Assembly: GCA_964399955.1 (NCBI GenBank)
Contig: CAYNST010000025.1
Coordinates: forward strand, 1-38,074
Direction of reading: 5' to 3'
DNA length: 38,074 nt
DNA from: CAYNST01 sp964399955
Lineage (GTDB): Bacteria > Pseudomonadota > Gammaproteobacteria > Pseudomonadales > Cellvibrionaceae
A model generated the notes under the pieces. That model was not told where the DNA came from. It did no database searches and was given only the letters and a program-made list of their open reading frames with translations. The first letter of the stretch is position 1. Each line of letters begins with the position of its first letter. Position numbers and translations under genes: made by a program. Positions 6,812 to 15,777 of this stretch are shown here, piece by piece.

Positions 6812-8176
6812 CTATTTTGGCTTTTTGCTGGGGCGGCTCCAGCCGTCGATGTTGCGCTGGTTCTGACGGGCCACCGCCAGTTGCTCATCGCCTACATTGC
6901 GGGTGATGGTGGAACCCGCGCCAATGGTCGCCTTGTGCCCCAGTTTGACCGGTGCCACCAACGCGGTGTTGGAACCCACAAACACATCGTCGCCGATCTC
7001 TGTCAGGTGTTTGTTGACGCCGTCGTAGTTGCAGGTGATGGTGCCGGCGCCCACGTTGACGTTGGCGCCCAGCACGGCGTCGCCCACGTAGCTCAGGTGG
7101 TTAATCTTGCTGCCAGCGCCGACTATGGCTTTTTTGGTCTCTACAAAATTGCCGATTTTAGCACCGTCCGCCAGATAGGTGCCGGGCCTCAGGCGAGCGA
7201 AAGGCCCCACATTGCAGTGATTTCCAACCCGACTGCCTTCAATCAGGCTGTTGGGCTGGATATCGCAGTGGTCGCCGATTACGGCGTTTTTGATGATGCA
7301 GTTGGCCCCGATGGTTACCTTGTTGCCCAAGGCAACGTCGCCTTCAAAGATGCAGTTGATGTCGATTTGGCAGTCGCTGCCGGCGGTGAGGGTGCCCCGG
7401 CAGTCAAAGCGCTCCGGGTCCAGCAAGGTGACGCCGGCTTTCATCAGCTGCGCGGCGGCGCGGCGCTGGTAGATACGCTCCAGTTGCGCCTGTTGTTGGC
7501 GATCATTGACGCCCATGACATCCTCCGCCGAAGGCGCGCGCAGGGTGTTGATGCTCAGGCTTTCTGCGCGGGCCAGGGCGACGATGTCGGTCAGGTAAAA
7601 TTCACCCTGGGCGTTATTGTTTTGCAACTGCGGCAACCAGCGCTGCAGGCAGGCGCCTGTGGCGGCCATGACGCCGGTGTTTACCTCGCGGATTTGCAAC
7701 TCGGCTTGGCTTGCGTCTTTCTGCTCCACAATGGCGCGCACCTGGCCGCTTTCATCCCGGGCGATGCGGCCGTAGCCGTGGGGGTTGTCCAGTTCCACAG
7801 TGAGCAGTGCCAGGCTTTGATCATCGACCTTGGCTACCAGTTGGCGCAGGCTCTCTTCGGCAATCAATGGCACATCGCCGTAGAGGATCAATACGGTTGA
7901 TTCGGCTTTGATGGCGGGCAGTGCCTGCAGCACGGCGTGGCCGGTGCCCAATTGTTCAGCCTGCAGCACACAATTGATACCCCAGTCACGGGTATGGTTT
8001 TGCAGCACTTCCGCCGCGTGACCCACCACCAGATGAATGGCTGTCGGCTGCAATGCCTGGGCCTGATGGTAGACATGGTCCAGCAAGGGCTTGCCGGCCA
8101 AGAGGTGCATAACCTTGGGTTTTTGCGAGTGCATGCGCGTGCCTTTACCGGCCGCCAAAATAACAATTTCCAGCAT
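6812..8176 (-). CDS. glmU: Bifunctional UDP-N-acetylglucosamine pyrophosphorylase / glucosamine-1-phosphate N-acetyltransferase
   Basis: Catalyses the last two steps to UDP-GlcNAc: acetylation of glucosamine-1-phosphate, then uridylyl transfer. I take the ATG at 8176, giving 454 residues (about 456 in E. coli). A GTG four codons upstream is also in frame but sits on top of the GGAG ribosome site. The N-terminal nucleotidyl-transferase domain opens MLEIVILAAGKGTRM with the LxxGxGTxM...PK signature. GYGRIARDE and REVNTGVMA follow. From about residue 250 the sequence is a left-handed beta-helix of hexapeptide repeats, with RLRPGTYL, GNFVETKKA, and NHLSYVGDA-GAGTITCNYDG at the acetyl-CoA site. 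It follows the atp operon terminator and precedes glmR. Confidence 0.98.
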   Translation of the reverse strand: MLEIVILAAGKGTRMHSQKPKVMHLLAGKPLLDHVYHQAQALQPTAIHLVVGHAAEVLQNHTRDWGINCVLQAEQLGTGHAVLQALPAIKAESTVLILYGDVPLIAEESLRQLVAKVDDQSLALLTVELDNPHGYGRIARDESGQVRAIVEQKDASQAELQIREVNTGVMAATGACLQRWLPQLQNNNAQGEFYLTDIVALARAESLSINTLRAPSAEDVMGVNDRQQQAQLERIYQRRAAAQLMKAGVTLLDPERFDCRGTLTAGSDCQIDINCIFEGDVALGNKVTIGANCIIKNAVIGDHCDIQPNSLIEGSRVGNHCNVGPFARLRPGTYLADGAKIGNFVETKKAIVGAGSKINHLSYVGDAVLGANVNVGAGTITCNYDGVNKHLTEIGDDVFVGSNTALVAPVKLGHKATIGAGSTITRNVGDEQLAVARQNQRNIDGWSRPSKKPK

Positions 8177-8203
8177 AGTGGCTACCACTCCATTTCACCT
8201 GAA

Positions 8204-8232
8204 CATAAAAAAAGGGCAGCCAGGCTGCCCTT
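8204..8232 (-). terminator. Rho-independent terminator of the atp operon
   Basis: The 9-bp stem AAGGGCAGC/GCTGCCCTT (8212-8232) has a 3-nt loop and, on the minus strand, runs into a seven-T tract. It lies about 27 bp past the atpC stop and 28 bp before the glmU start, separating the two transcription units. Confidence 0.9.
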
Positions 8233-8259
8233 AAACAATTGTGTGCCTCACGCTTTTGC

Positions 8260-8685
8260 TCAACGAGCGGCTTTTTTGCGCAGTGCCTGCAGGGTTCGCA
8301 ACTGGGCTGCGGCCTCGGCAAACTGCACAGCCGCTTTGGAGTAGTCCACTTTGTTGCTGGAGTTGAAGAGGTTTTTCTCGGCCTCTTTTTTGGCCTCCAG
8401 CGCAGCGGATTCGTCCATTTCGCTTTCGCGCAGGGCGGTGTCGGCCAGAACTGTGACCGAGTGCGGCTGCACTTCCAGATAGCCGCCAGAGATATAATAA
8501 ATCTCTTCTTCGCCGTTCTCCTTGCGCAACCGGATGGGACCGGGGCGCAGGCCCGCCAGCAGCGGAGTGTGACCGGCGCAAATACCCAGGTCACCCTCGG
8601 TTGCCGATGCCACCAGCATCTGGACCGTACCGGAATACAGCTCGGTCTCGGCACTGACTATGTCGCAATGGAATGTTGACGCCAT
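8260..8685 (-). CDS. atpC: ATP synthase F1 subunit epsilon
   Basis: Central-stalk subunit that couples rotation to catalysis and can inhibit ATP hydrolysis. The 141 residues are the usual length. The N-terminal beta sandwich (FHCDIVSAETELYSG, GDLGICAGHTPLLAGLRPG, then YYISGGYLEVQPHSVTVLAD) is followed by the two-helix C-terminal inhibitory domain. The start has GAGATTTAGTT before the ATG. It is the last gene of the operon, 37 bp after atpD, and is followed by the terminator. Confidence 0.97.
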   Translation of the reverse strand: MASTFHCDIVSAETELYSGTVQMLVASATEGDLGICAGHTPLLAGLRPGPIRLRKENGEEEIYYISGGYLEVQPHSVTVLADTALRESEMDESAALEAKKEAEKNLFNSSNKVDYSKAAVQFAEAAAQLRTLQALRKKAAR

Positions 8686-8722
8686 AACTAAATCTCAACG
8701 CTTGCCAATGGGCCAGGGCCCA

Positions 8723-10120
8723 TTAGTATTTTTTGGCTTTTTCAATGGCTTCGTCGATGCTGCCAACCATGTAGAACGCCTGTTCCGGCAAATGGTCGTA
8801 GTCACCGTTCAGCAGACCTTTGAAGCCGGCGATGGTGTCTTTCAAAGACACATATTTACCTGGGGCACCGGTGAACACTTCGGCCACGTGGAACGGCTGT
8901 GACAGGAAGCGCTCAATTTTACGTGCACGGTATACGGTGAGTTTGTCTTCTTCCGACAGCTCGTCCATACCCAGGATGGCAATAATGTCTTTCAGTTCTT
9001 TATAGCGCTGCAGAACCGACTGCACACCGCGGGCAACGTCGTAGTGATCCTGACCAATGATCAGTGGATCCAACTGACGCGAGGTGGAATCCAGCGGGTC
9101 GATCGCGGGGTAGATACCCTTGGCGGCAATATCCCGCGACAGTACAACGGTGGAGTCCAAGTGCGCAAAGGTGGTGGCGGGCGAGGGGTCTGTCAAGTCA
9201 TCCGCCGGTACGTATACCGCCTGAATGGAGGTGATAGAGCCGTTCTTGGTGGAGGTAATACGCTCCTGCAGAACACCCATTTCTTCTGCCAGCGTAGGCT
9301 GATAACCCACGGCGGACGGCATACGGCCCAGAAGTGCGGATACTTCCGTTCCGGCCAGGGTATAGCGGTAGATGTTGTCGATGAACAAGAGTACGTCTTT
9401 GCCTTCGTCGCGGAATTTCTCCGCCATGGTCAGGCCGGTCAGGGCCACGCGCAAACGGTTGCCCGGTGGCTCGTTCATCTGGCCATACACCATGGCAACT
9501 TTGGATTTTTCAAAGTCTTCTACGTTAACAACACCGGCTTCCTGCATCTCGTAGTAGAAGTCGTTACCTTCCCGGGTACGCTCACCCACACCGGCAAATA
9601 CGGACAAACCGGAGTGTTCGGTGGCGATGTTGTTGATCAGCTCCATCATGTTAACGGTTTTACCAACACCGGCACCGCCGAACAGGCCTACTTTACCGCC
9701 CCGGGCAAAGGGGCAAACCAGGTCAATAACCTTGATGCCGGTTTCCAGCAGTTCTTCAGACGCTGCCAATTCGTCGTAGGCGGGCGCCGCACGGTGGATT
9801 GGGGCGCGCTCGCTGGTGGCGATGGGGCCTTTTTCGTCGATGGGGTTGCCCAGCACATCCATGATGCGGCCCAGGGTGGCCATACCCACAGGTACAGCAA
9901 CCGGTGCCTGGGTGTCTTCAACATCCAGACCGCGACGCAGCCCTTCGGAGGAACCCATGGCGATGGTACGTACGATACCGTCGCCCAGCTGCTGCTGCAC
10001 TTCGAGGGTAAGCCCTTGCTCAGTCACTTTCAGGGCGTCATATACCCTGGGCACCGCATCGCGTGGAAACTCCACATCGATGACCGGGCCGATAATTTGC
10101 ACGATACGTCCACTACTCAT
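8723..10120 (-). CDS. atpD: ATP synthase F1 subunit beta
   Basis: Catalytic subunit of the F1 head. The 465-residue protein contains the P-loop GGAGVGKT (148-155), the GERTREGNDFYYEM segment with the catalytic Glu, the Walker B stretch LLFIDNIYRYT, and the ATP synthase alpha/beta signature near PATTFAHLDSTVVLSRDIA. AGAGGATTCACC precedes the ATG. It follows atpG by 59 bp, the usual order. FIDNIYRYT has Tyr where most proteobacterial beta subunits have FIDNIYRFT or FVDNIYRYT, which is normal variation. Confidence 0.99.
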   Translation of the reverse strand: MSSGRIVQIIGPVIDVEFPRDAVPRVYDALKVTEQGLTLEVQQQLGDGIVRTIAMGSSEGLRRGLDVEDTQAPVAVPVGMATLGRIMDVLGNPIDEKGPIATSERAPIHRAAPAYDELAASEELLETGIKVIDLVCPFARGGKVGLFGGAGVGKTVNMMELINNIATEHSGLSVFAGVGERTREGNDFYYEMQEAGVVNVEDFEKSKVAMVYGQMNEPPGNRLRVALTGLTMAEKFRDEGKDVLLFIDNIYRYTLAGTEVSALLGRMPSAVGYQPTLAEEMGVLQERITSTKNGSITSIQAVYVPADDLTDPSPATTFAHLDSTVVLSRDIAAKGIYPAIDPLDSTSRQLDPLIIGQDHYDVARGVQSVLQRYKELKDIIAILGMDELSEEDKLTVYRARKIERFLSQPFHVAEVFTGAPGKYVSLKDTIAGFKGLLNGDYDHLPEQAFYMVGSIDEAIEKAKKY

Positions 10121-10179
10121 TGGTGAATCCTCTACCTGAACTTGAATCTGGGTATGTGTCTATGCGGGAGGGCAGGGTC

Positions 10180-11040
10180 TTAAACCGCTGCGGCGCCGCC
10201 GACGATTTCCGACAGTTCCTGGGTGATCGCGGACTGACGGGCTTTGTTGTAAGCCAACTGCAATTCGTCGATGATATTCCCGGCATTATCGGTAGCATTT
10301 TTCATGGCAATCATGCGCGCGGCCTGTTCGCAGGCGCCGTTTTCTACCACGGCCTGATAAACCTGTGATTCGATATAACGGCGTAACAACCCGTCAAGCA
10401 ACTCCTGCGCGTTGGGCTCGTACAAATAATCCCACTCGTGCTGTACCTTGTCGTTGGCATCCGGCACCAGCGGCACCAACTGCATAACGGTAGGCCTTTG
10501 AATCATGGTGTTGACGAAGTCGTTGCTGGCCAGGAATAGTTTGTCGATGGTGCCCTGGGTGAAGCCGTCGAGCATGACCTTCACACTGCCGATCAAGCTG
10601 CTGATGCTGGGCTCTTCGCCGATATCGCGAACCGAAGCCACAATGTTGCCGCCAATGCTGTGGAAGAAGGACGCAGCCTTGGCGCCAATCAGACAAAAGT
10701 CCACTGCCACACCCTGGTCTTCCCAGTTTTTGGCTTCCGTCAATACGGTTTTGAACAGGTTGATATTCAAGCCGCCGGCCAAGCCCCTATCTGAAGAGAT
10801 GAGGATGTACCCCACCCGCTTGACTTCGCGGTTGATCATGAACTCGTGGCGGTAGTCGGGGTTGGCGTTGGCCAAGTGACCGACCGCTTGGCGCATGCGT
10901 CTGGAGTAGGGTTTGCCTTTTTCCATGCGCATTTGTGCACGGCGCATCTTACTGGCGGCCACCATCTCCATGGCGCTGGTAATCTTCTGCGTGTTTTTAA
11001 TACTCCCGATCTGGGTACGTATCTCTTTTCCGCTGGCCAT
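10180..11040 (-). CDS. atpG: ATP synthase F1 subunit gamma
   Basis: The rotor shaft inside the alpha/beta hexamer. The 286-residue protein begins MASGKEIRTQIGSIKNTQKITSAM, the conserved N-terminal coiled-coil strand. It contains ISSDRGLAGGLN in the Rossmann-like middle and ends with the matching C-terminal helix (MKNATDNAGNIIDELQLAYNKARQ). The length fits the family (287 in E. coli). It lies 62 bp downstream of atpA and 59 bp upstream of atpD. Confidence 0.98.
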   Translation of the reverse strand: MASGKEIRTQIGSIKNTQKITSAMEMVAASKMRRAQMRMEKGKPYSRRMRQAVGHLANANPDYRHEFMINREVKRVGYILISSDRGLAGGLNINLFKTVLTEAKNWEDQGVAVDFCLIGAKAASFFHSIGGNIVASVRDIGEEPSISSLIGSVKVMLDGFTQGTIDKLFLASNDFVNTMIQRPTVMQLVPLVPDANDKVQHEWDYLYEPNAQELLDGLLRRYIESQVYQAVVENGACEQAARMIAMKNATDNAGNIIDELQLAYNKARQSAITQELSEIVGGAAAV

Positions 11041-11102
11041 TCGATAATACTCTTAGAAGTTTGGCCGCGGACGCGGCCAACATCTGTAAGCGAAGCTTCC
11101 GC

Positions 11103-12647
11103 TTACCAAGTTTGGGTGGCTTTGAATTGATCAAGAGCAGTTTTGATACCGCCGGCAATCGAGTCGTTGTAGTCCCCGGTGGCGTCAATGTTGCTCATCA
11201 ACTCCGCGTGCTGGCTGCGCAGGTAATCGAGCAGAGAGGTTTCAAACGCGCCAATTTTTTCAACCGGGATATCTTTCAGATAGCCTTCGTTGGCGGCGTA
11301 GAGCACAAACGCCATCTCTGAAGTAGACAGCGGCGTGTACTGCTTCTGCTTCATCAACTCGGTTACGCGTTGACCGTGTTGCAGCTGCGCTTTGGTTGCT
11401 TCGTCCAGGTCGGATGCAAACTGTGAGAAAGCCGCCAGTTCGCGGTACTGGGCCAAAGCTGTACGAATACCACCAGAGAGCTTTTTGACAATCTTGGTCT
11501 GCGCCGCGCCACCCACTCGGGATACGGACACACCGGCGTTCATGGCGGGGCGTATACCGGCGTTGAACAGGCTGCTTTCCAAAAAGATCTGCCCGTCGGT
11601 GATGGAGATCACGTTGGTGGGTACGAAGGCAGACACGTCACCTGCCTGGGTCTCGATCATGGGCAGAGCCGTCAAGGAGCCGGTTCTGCCTTTCACTTCA
11701 CCTTTGGTGAACTTCTCGACATAGTCGGCGTTGACTCGGGCTGCGCGCTCAAGCAGACGGGAGTGCAGGTAGAAGACATCCCCTGGGTAGGCTTCACGAC
11801 CGGGCGGACGACGCAACAGCAGGGAGATCTGGCGATAGGCCCAGGCTTGCTTGGTCAAATCATCATAAATGATCAGTGCGTCCTGACCGCGGTCACGGAA
11901 GTACTCGCCCATGGTGCAGCCGGCAAAGGGTGCCAAAAACTGCATGGCAGCCGGGTCTGAAGCGGCGGCGGCAACAATGATGGTGTGCTCCAAGGCGCCG
12001 TGCTCTTCCAGTTTGCGCACCACAGAGGCAATGGAAGATGCCTTCTGGCCCACGGCCACGTAGATACACTTAACGCCGTTGCCTTTCTGGTTGATGATGG
12101 CATCCACCGCAATGGCGGTTTTACCGGTCTGACGGTCGCCGATGATCAGCTCACGCTGGCCGCGACCAATGGGTACCATGGCGTCAATGGCTTTCAAGCC
12201 GGTTTGCAGCGGCTGGTCTACCGACACCCGGTCAATTACGCCGGGTGCGATTTTTTCAATCGCGTCGGTCAGGGTAGAGCCAATGGGGCCTTTGCCGTCA
12301 ATGGGATTGCCCAGCGCGTCTACGACGCGGCCCAGCAACTCCGTACCAATGGGTACTTCCAGAATGCGACCGGTGCACTTGCAGCTTTGACCTTCAGCTA
12401 CTGCTTTATAGTCGCCCAGTACAACGGCGCCTACCGAGTCGCGCTCAAGGTTGAGGGCAATACCGTAGATACCGCCTTCAAACTCGATCATTTCACCGTA
12501 CATGACATGCGCCAGACCGTGAACGCGGATGATACCGTCGGAAACCGATACCACTGTGCCCTGGTTCTGTGCCTCAACGGTGAAATCCAGCTTTTCTATA
12601 CGCTTTTTGATTATGTCGCTAATTTCTGCAGGATTCAGTTGCTGCAT
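11103..12647 (-). CDS. atpA: ATP synthase F1 subunit alpha
   Basis: Non-catalytic nucleotide-binding subunit of F1. I place the start at the ATG at 12647 (MQQLNPAEIS), which has GAGGAAATCAAGT in front and gives 514 residues, as in E. coli (513). The ORF can be extended by five codons without support. The P-loop GDRQTGKT is at 170-177, followed by IYVAVGQKASS, LIIYDDLTKQAWAYRQ and PPGREAYPGDVFYLHSRLLERAA. It is preceded by atpH with a 24-bp gap. Confidence 0.99.
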   Translation of the reverse strand: MQQLNPAEISDIIKKRIEKLDFTVEAQNQGTVVSVSDGIIRVHGLAHVMYGEMIEFEGGIYGIALNLERDSVGAVVLGDYKAVAEGQSCKCTGRILEVPIGTELLGRVVDALGNPIDGKGPIGSTLTDAIEKIAPGVIDRVSVDQPLQTGLKAIDAMVPIGRGQRELIIGDRQTGKTAIAVDAIINQKGNGVKCIYVAVGQKASSIASVVRKLEEHGALEHTIIVAAAASDPAAMQFLAPFAGCTMGEYFRDRGQDALIIYDDLTKQAWAYRQISLLLRRPPGREAYPGDVFYLHSRLLERAARVNADYVEKFTKGEVKGRTGSLTALPMIETQAGDVSAFVPTNVISITDGQIFLESSLFNAGIRPAMNAGVSVSRVGGAAQTKIVKKLSGGIRTALAQYRELAAFSQFASDLDEATKAQLQHGQRVTELMKQKQYTPLSTSEMAFVLYAANEGYLKDIPVEKIGAFETSLLDYLRSQHAELMSNIDATGDYNDSIAGGIKTALDQFKATQTW

Positions 12648-12671
12648 ACTTGATTTCCTCAATCCTAATTC

Positions 12672-13208
12672 TTAGGCGTTCAGTGCCTCGGCCAATTTGC
12701 TCAAGCGCCCTTTAATTGATCCGTCGATCACGGTATCACCGGCACGAATGACTGCGCCGCCCAAAAGGCTCTTGTCGACCTGCGTGGTCAACTTGACCTC
12801 CCGGCTAAGCTTTTGTGTGAGTGCTTGCACGAGCTTGCGTTGCATGGTGGTGTCTACCGGGAAGGCGCTGGTAATGTCGACATCCACGGTCTTTTCGTAC
12901 TCGGACTTGTAATGCGAAAAAAGCGCGGTGATTTCCCGCAGCAGCGGCAGGCGCTCGTTATCGGCCAACACAGAAAAAAAATTCTTTTGCTGTACCGTGG
13001 ACGAGCCGCCCAGCAACTGGGTCATCGCGCCGCTTTTTTGCTCCGACGTCAGTGCGGGAGAAGCCAGATAAGCTCGCACCTTAGGGTCCATGCTGACGGC
13101 TGCAGCAGCGCTCAATAAGCTCATCCACTGCTGCAATTGGCCTTTGTCGCGTGCCACATCAAAAGCGGCGCGCGCGTAGGGCCGGGCCAGGGTCGTTAGT
13201 TCTGCCAT
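12672..13208 (-). CDS. atpH: ATP synthase F1 subunit delta
   Basis: Links the peripheral b2 stalk to the top of F1. The 178-residue protein starts MAELTTLARPYARAAFDVA and ends with the family C-terminal pattern KLTTQVDKSLLGGAVIRAGDTVIDGSIKGRLSKLAEAL. The length matches E. coli (177). It follows atpF by 12 bp. Confidence 0.98.
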   Translation of the reverse strand: MAELTTLARPYARAAFDVARDKGQLQQWMSLLSAAAAVSMDPKVRAYLASPALTSEQKSGAMTQLLGGSSTVQQKNFFSVLADNERLPLLREITALFSHYKSEYEKTVDVDITSAFPVDTTMQRKLVQALTQKLSREVKLTTQVDKSLLGGAVIRAGDTVIDGSIKGRLSKLAEALNA

Positions 13209-13220
13209 AATCGTACCCGT

Positions 13221-13691
13221 TTAAAGCTCGGCGGACAGTTTATTGAGCATGTCGTTGTGCGCGGATATATCGATAGATTTAGCCAATACACGTTCGGCTC
13301 CAACCATTGCCAGAGTTGCCACCTTTTTGCGCAATTGCTCGCGCGCCAAGGCTACTTCCCGGTCTATGGCGGCCTGCGCCGTCACTTTCACCCGCTCAAC
13401 TTCAGCTTCGGCTTGCGCCTTGGCTTGTTCTATAAGCTGATTGGCGCGTTTGTTGGCCTGCTCGACAATAGCAGAAGCCTGCCCCTTGGCTTCTTCAAGT
13501 TGCTTCTCAGCACCTTGTTTGGCCAGGTCCAGATCTTTGCTGGCCTGCTCGGCAGCCATCAACCCGTCATTGATGCGTCTTTCTCGCTGTTCCATAACGG
13601 ACAACAGGGCGGGCCAGACATACTTCATGCAAAACAGCACGAAGAACAAAAAGGTAATGGACTGACCAATGAGCGTTGCGGTTATATTCAC
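13221..13691 (-). CDS. atpF: ATP synthase F0 subunit b
   Basis: Peripheral stalk subunit. The 156-residue product (same as E. coli) has one N-terminal membrane helix (GQSITFLFFVLFCMKYVWPALL) and then a long charged coiled coil rich in Ala, Glu, Lys and Gln. Translation starts at GTG (13691) with AGAGGTGTTGGT as ribosome site. It lies 12 bp upstream of atpH. Confidence 0.98.
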   Translation of the reverse strand: MNITATLIGQSITFLFFVLFCMKYVWPALLSVMEQRERRINDGLMAAEQASKDLDLAKQGAEKQLEEAKGQASAIVEQANKRANQLIEQAKAQAEAEVERVKVTAQAAIDREVALAREQLRKKVATLAMVGAERVLAKSIDISAHNDMLNKLSAEL

Positions 13692-13731
13692 ACCAACACC
13701 TCTTGCGTGATTCGTGGAGAAAAAGCCTTAA

Positions 13732-13977
13732 TTAGGCAGCAATGCCAGGCGCAACCACGAAGATCAAGTACATAGCCATACCCACACCGATCATTGGAAT
13801 GGCGTCGAGCAGACCGGCGATCAAAAACATTTTGGCTTGCAGAGTAGGTGCTTGTTCGGGCTGACGCGCGGTGCCTTCCAGCAGTTTTCCACCCAAAGAG
13901 CTAAAACCGATTGCTGTGCCCAGGGCGGCGACGGCGATCAACAAAGCTGCCGAGAAGTATACAAGTGCTTGTGCCAT
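13732..13977 (-). CDS. atpE: ATP synthase F0 subunit c
   Basis: Forms the membrane rotor ring. The 81-residue hairpin has two hydrophobic helices joined by the polar loop RQPE (39-42) and carries the ion-binding carboxylate Asp58 in AGLLDAIPMIGVG. The sequence around it is of the proton-type (compare LVDAIPMIAVG in E. coli); the Gln and Ser/Thr ligands of sodium-type rings are absent. There are 40 bp between it and atpF and 88 bp between atpB and it, the usual looser spacing around the most highly translated subunit. Confidence 0.98.
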   Translation of the reverse strand: MAQALVYFSAALLIAVAALGTAIGFSSLGGKLLEGTARQPEQAPTLQAKMFLIAGLLDAIPMIGVGMAMYLIFVVAPGIAA

Positions 13978-14065
13978 TTCATTATCTCCAAAGATTTAAG
14001 TGAGTTTAAAAGTTGAACCAGGAAATTCTGCTTAGCTGCGGGCCTCCACAGAGGCCCAAGTAGTC

Positions 14066-14995
14066 TTAATGTAACTGCTCATCCAAGCCATCGTCATGCG
14101 CCATACCCATATAAACAATGGTCAATGCCATGAAGATGAATGCTTGCAGGGTGATAATCAGAATATGGAAGACCGCCCATGCCCACTGCAAGACGCCGCC
14201 AAATATGCCAAGTACCAAACCACCGCTGAACAGCAGGGCAATCAGGATGAAGATCATTTCCCCGGCGTACATGTTGCCAAACAGCCGCAGGCCCAGCGAC
14301 ACAGGTTTGGCCAGCAGCGTGACGACTTCAAGCGCCAGGTTGAATGGCACCAGCAGGGCGTTGATATACCACTTGCTGGTATGAAAGGGGTGCATGGTGT
14401 ATTCCTTGACGAACCCCATGAAGCCTTTTTTCTGGATACTGAAAATAATCATCAGCAACAACACAGTAAAGGCCATGCCCAGCGTGGCGTTGGGGTCCGT
14501 GGTGGGAACAACCTTGAAATACAGGTGTGGGTCGCCTGCCAGGGTGGCAGCCAGCTGGGGCAGCCAATCCACCGGAATCAGGTCCATCAGGTTCATCAGA
14601 AAAACCCAGCAGAATATGGTCAGCGCCAAGGGCCCCACCATGGGATTTTTGTGCTTGAAGATGTCTTTGACCGTGCCGTTGACAAAGTCCACCACCAGTT
14701 CAACAAAGCTTTGCAGCCCTCGGGGTGTGTCCGGGTTTTTTTGCGCTTTCCTGGCCATGCTTAAGAACACCCAGGAGAAAATGATACCCAGAAATATGCT
14801 CCAACCCAGGGTATCCACATGAAAGGTCCAGAAACCCATATCGACCGCTTCTTGAGCAGAGCGGGCAAAAGTCCAGCTGCTTTCCTGCACTACGGTGCCA
14901 TCATAACGCTCGTAGCCGACCGGCAACTTGCCCAGTGCCAGGTTCTGTAAATGGTGCTGAATGTATTCGACGGAGGTTAGTTCTTCAGTTGCCAT
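14066..14995 (-). CDS. atpB: ATP synthase F0 subunit a
   Basis: Stator channel subunit for protons. The 309-residue protein is somewhat longer than E. coli's 271 because of a longer N-terminal periplasmic part (residues 1-60), common in Pseudomonas relatives. Several membrane helices follow. The essential arginine is Arg237 in KPVSLGLRLFGNMYAGE. The C-terminal helix contains LQAFIFMALTIVYMGMA, the family signature. It starts 47 bp downstream of atpI. Confidence 0.98.
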   Translation of the reverse strand: MATEELTSVEYIQHHLQNLALGKLPVGYERYDGTVVQESSWTFARSAQEAVDMGFWTFHVDTLGWSIFLGIIFSWVFLSMARKAQKNPDTPRGLQSFVELVVDFVNGTVKDIFKHKNPMVGPLALTIFCWVFLMNLMDLIPVDWLPQLAATLAGDPHLYFKVVPTTDPNATLGMAFTVLLLMIIFSIQKKGFMGFVKEYTMHPFHTSKWYINALLVPFNLALEVVTLLAKPVSLGLRLFGNMYAGEMIFILIALLFSGGLVLGIFGGVLQWAWAVFHILIITLQAFIFMALTIVYMGMAHDDGLDEQLH

Positions 14996-15042
14996 AAAAC
15001 GCCACGCTTATATGAGTGATCTCACCTGACTCGAGTTATTGG

Positions 15043-15468
15043 TCAATGATTTTTCGAACGGTCTTGCTCTGAAGCGGTCAATCTGTCGCTGAACTGCCTG
15101 ACCATGAACAGCTGCACAAACATCATCAAGATGAACGACCCGAATGCGGTCGGCGCGTGCAGCGCGTCGTAAAACCGGAAAGCCAGCGCAAAGCCCAGCG
15201 CAGTGAGTACCATTTTGCCCATTTGGCCTTTGAAAAAGCCCAGGGTGGCATCAACTACCCTTTGTGTGCCGAAGTGTCTCAAGGCCTGCAGCATGAAATA
15301 GGAATTGGGCACAACACAAAGCAGCCCGCCAATCACAACCGAGCCGCTTCTTTCCGGCGCCAGGAAAAAGAGCCCCGCACCCAGCCCAGCCACTAGCAGT
15401 AGCTGGGTCAGCAGCAAACGTAACATCAGGTACAAGACAGGCTCCACGTAAGGCAGTGTTGGCCACAT
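15043..15468 (-). CDS. atpI: ATP synthase accessory protein I
   Basis: Small membrane protein that heads many atp operons and assists c-ring assembly or Mg2+ supply; it is not part of the finished enzyme. About 141 residues with four hydrophobic segments; the LCVVPNSYFMLQALRHFG region and the downstream FFKGQMGKMVLTALGFALAF segment match the family pattern (LLPNxYF, GExxKxxLT). The start is uncertain: ATG at 15468 is chosen, but a TTG at 15477 and an ATG at 15426 are also in frame, none with a strong ribosome site. It is first in the operon, about 175 nt from the predicted transcription start. Confidence 0.9.
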   Translation of the reverse strand: MWPTLPYVEPVLYLMLRLLLTQLLLVAGLGAGLFFLAPERSGSVVIGGLLCVVPNSYFMLQALRHFGTQRVVDATLGFFKGQMGKMVLTALGFALAFRFYDALHAPTAFGSFILMMFVQLFMVRQFSDRLTASEQDRSKNH

Positions 15469-15652
15469 CCACAACACGCATGAAGGCCGCTTGCTTCGAA
15501 TTACTTAAGCAAGTAAGAGGCTGTGCTTGTGGGAAAGGGCGCCAAATACCCGAAGTTGCGTCGACCCGGACACTTGCGGTGGCCGAGAAGCACCGTCAAG
15601 TTCGCTTGCCGCTTTTGATGCCCAGGCGCTGCGTCGGCGCAGAGCGGGGGCG

Positions 15653-15681
15653 ATTATAGGTTCTATGTTGATTGGGATCAA
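15653..15681 (-). promoter_or_regulatory. Sigma-70 promoter of the atp operon
   Basis: On the minus strand TTGATC (15676-15681) and a perfect TATAAT (15653-15658) are separated by exactly 17 bp. It faces atpI, and the start would be near 15645, leaving a leader of about 175 nt. Together with the divergent gene at 15778 it occupies the 300-bp intergenic space, which otherwise holds only a small CTGCG/CGCAG hairpin near 15629. Confidence 0.8.
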
Positions 15682-15777
15682 CCTTTGCCGCAGGCCCACT
15701 TGCCCAAATTCTGAACTCGGCTTGCGATCCAATGCCTGATCCTGAGAGTACCAATCTTCAATAGAGAGGAGATAGGC

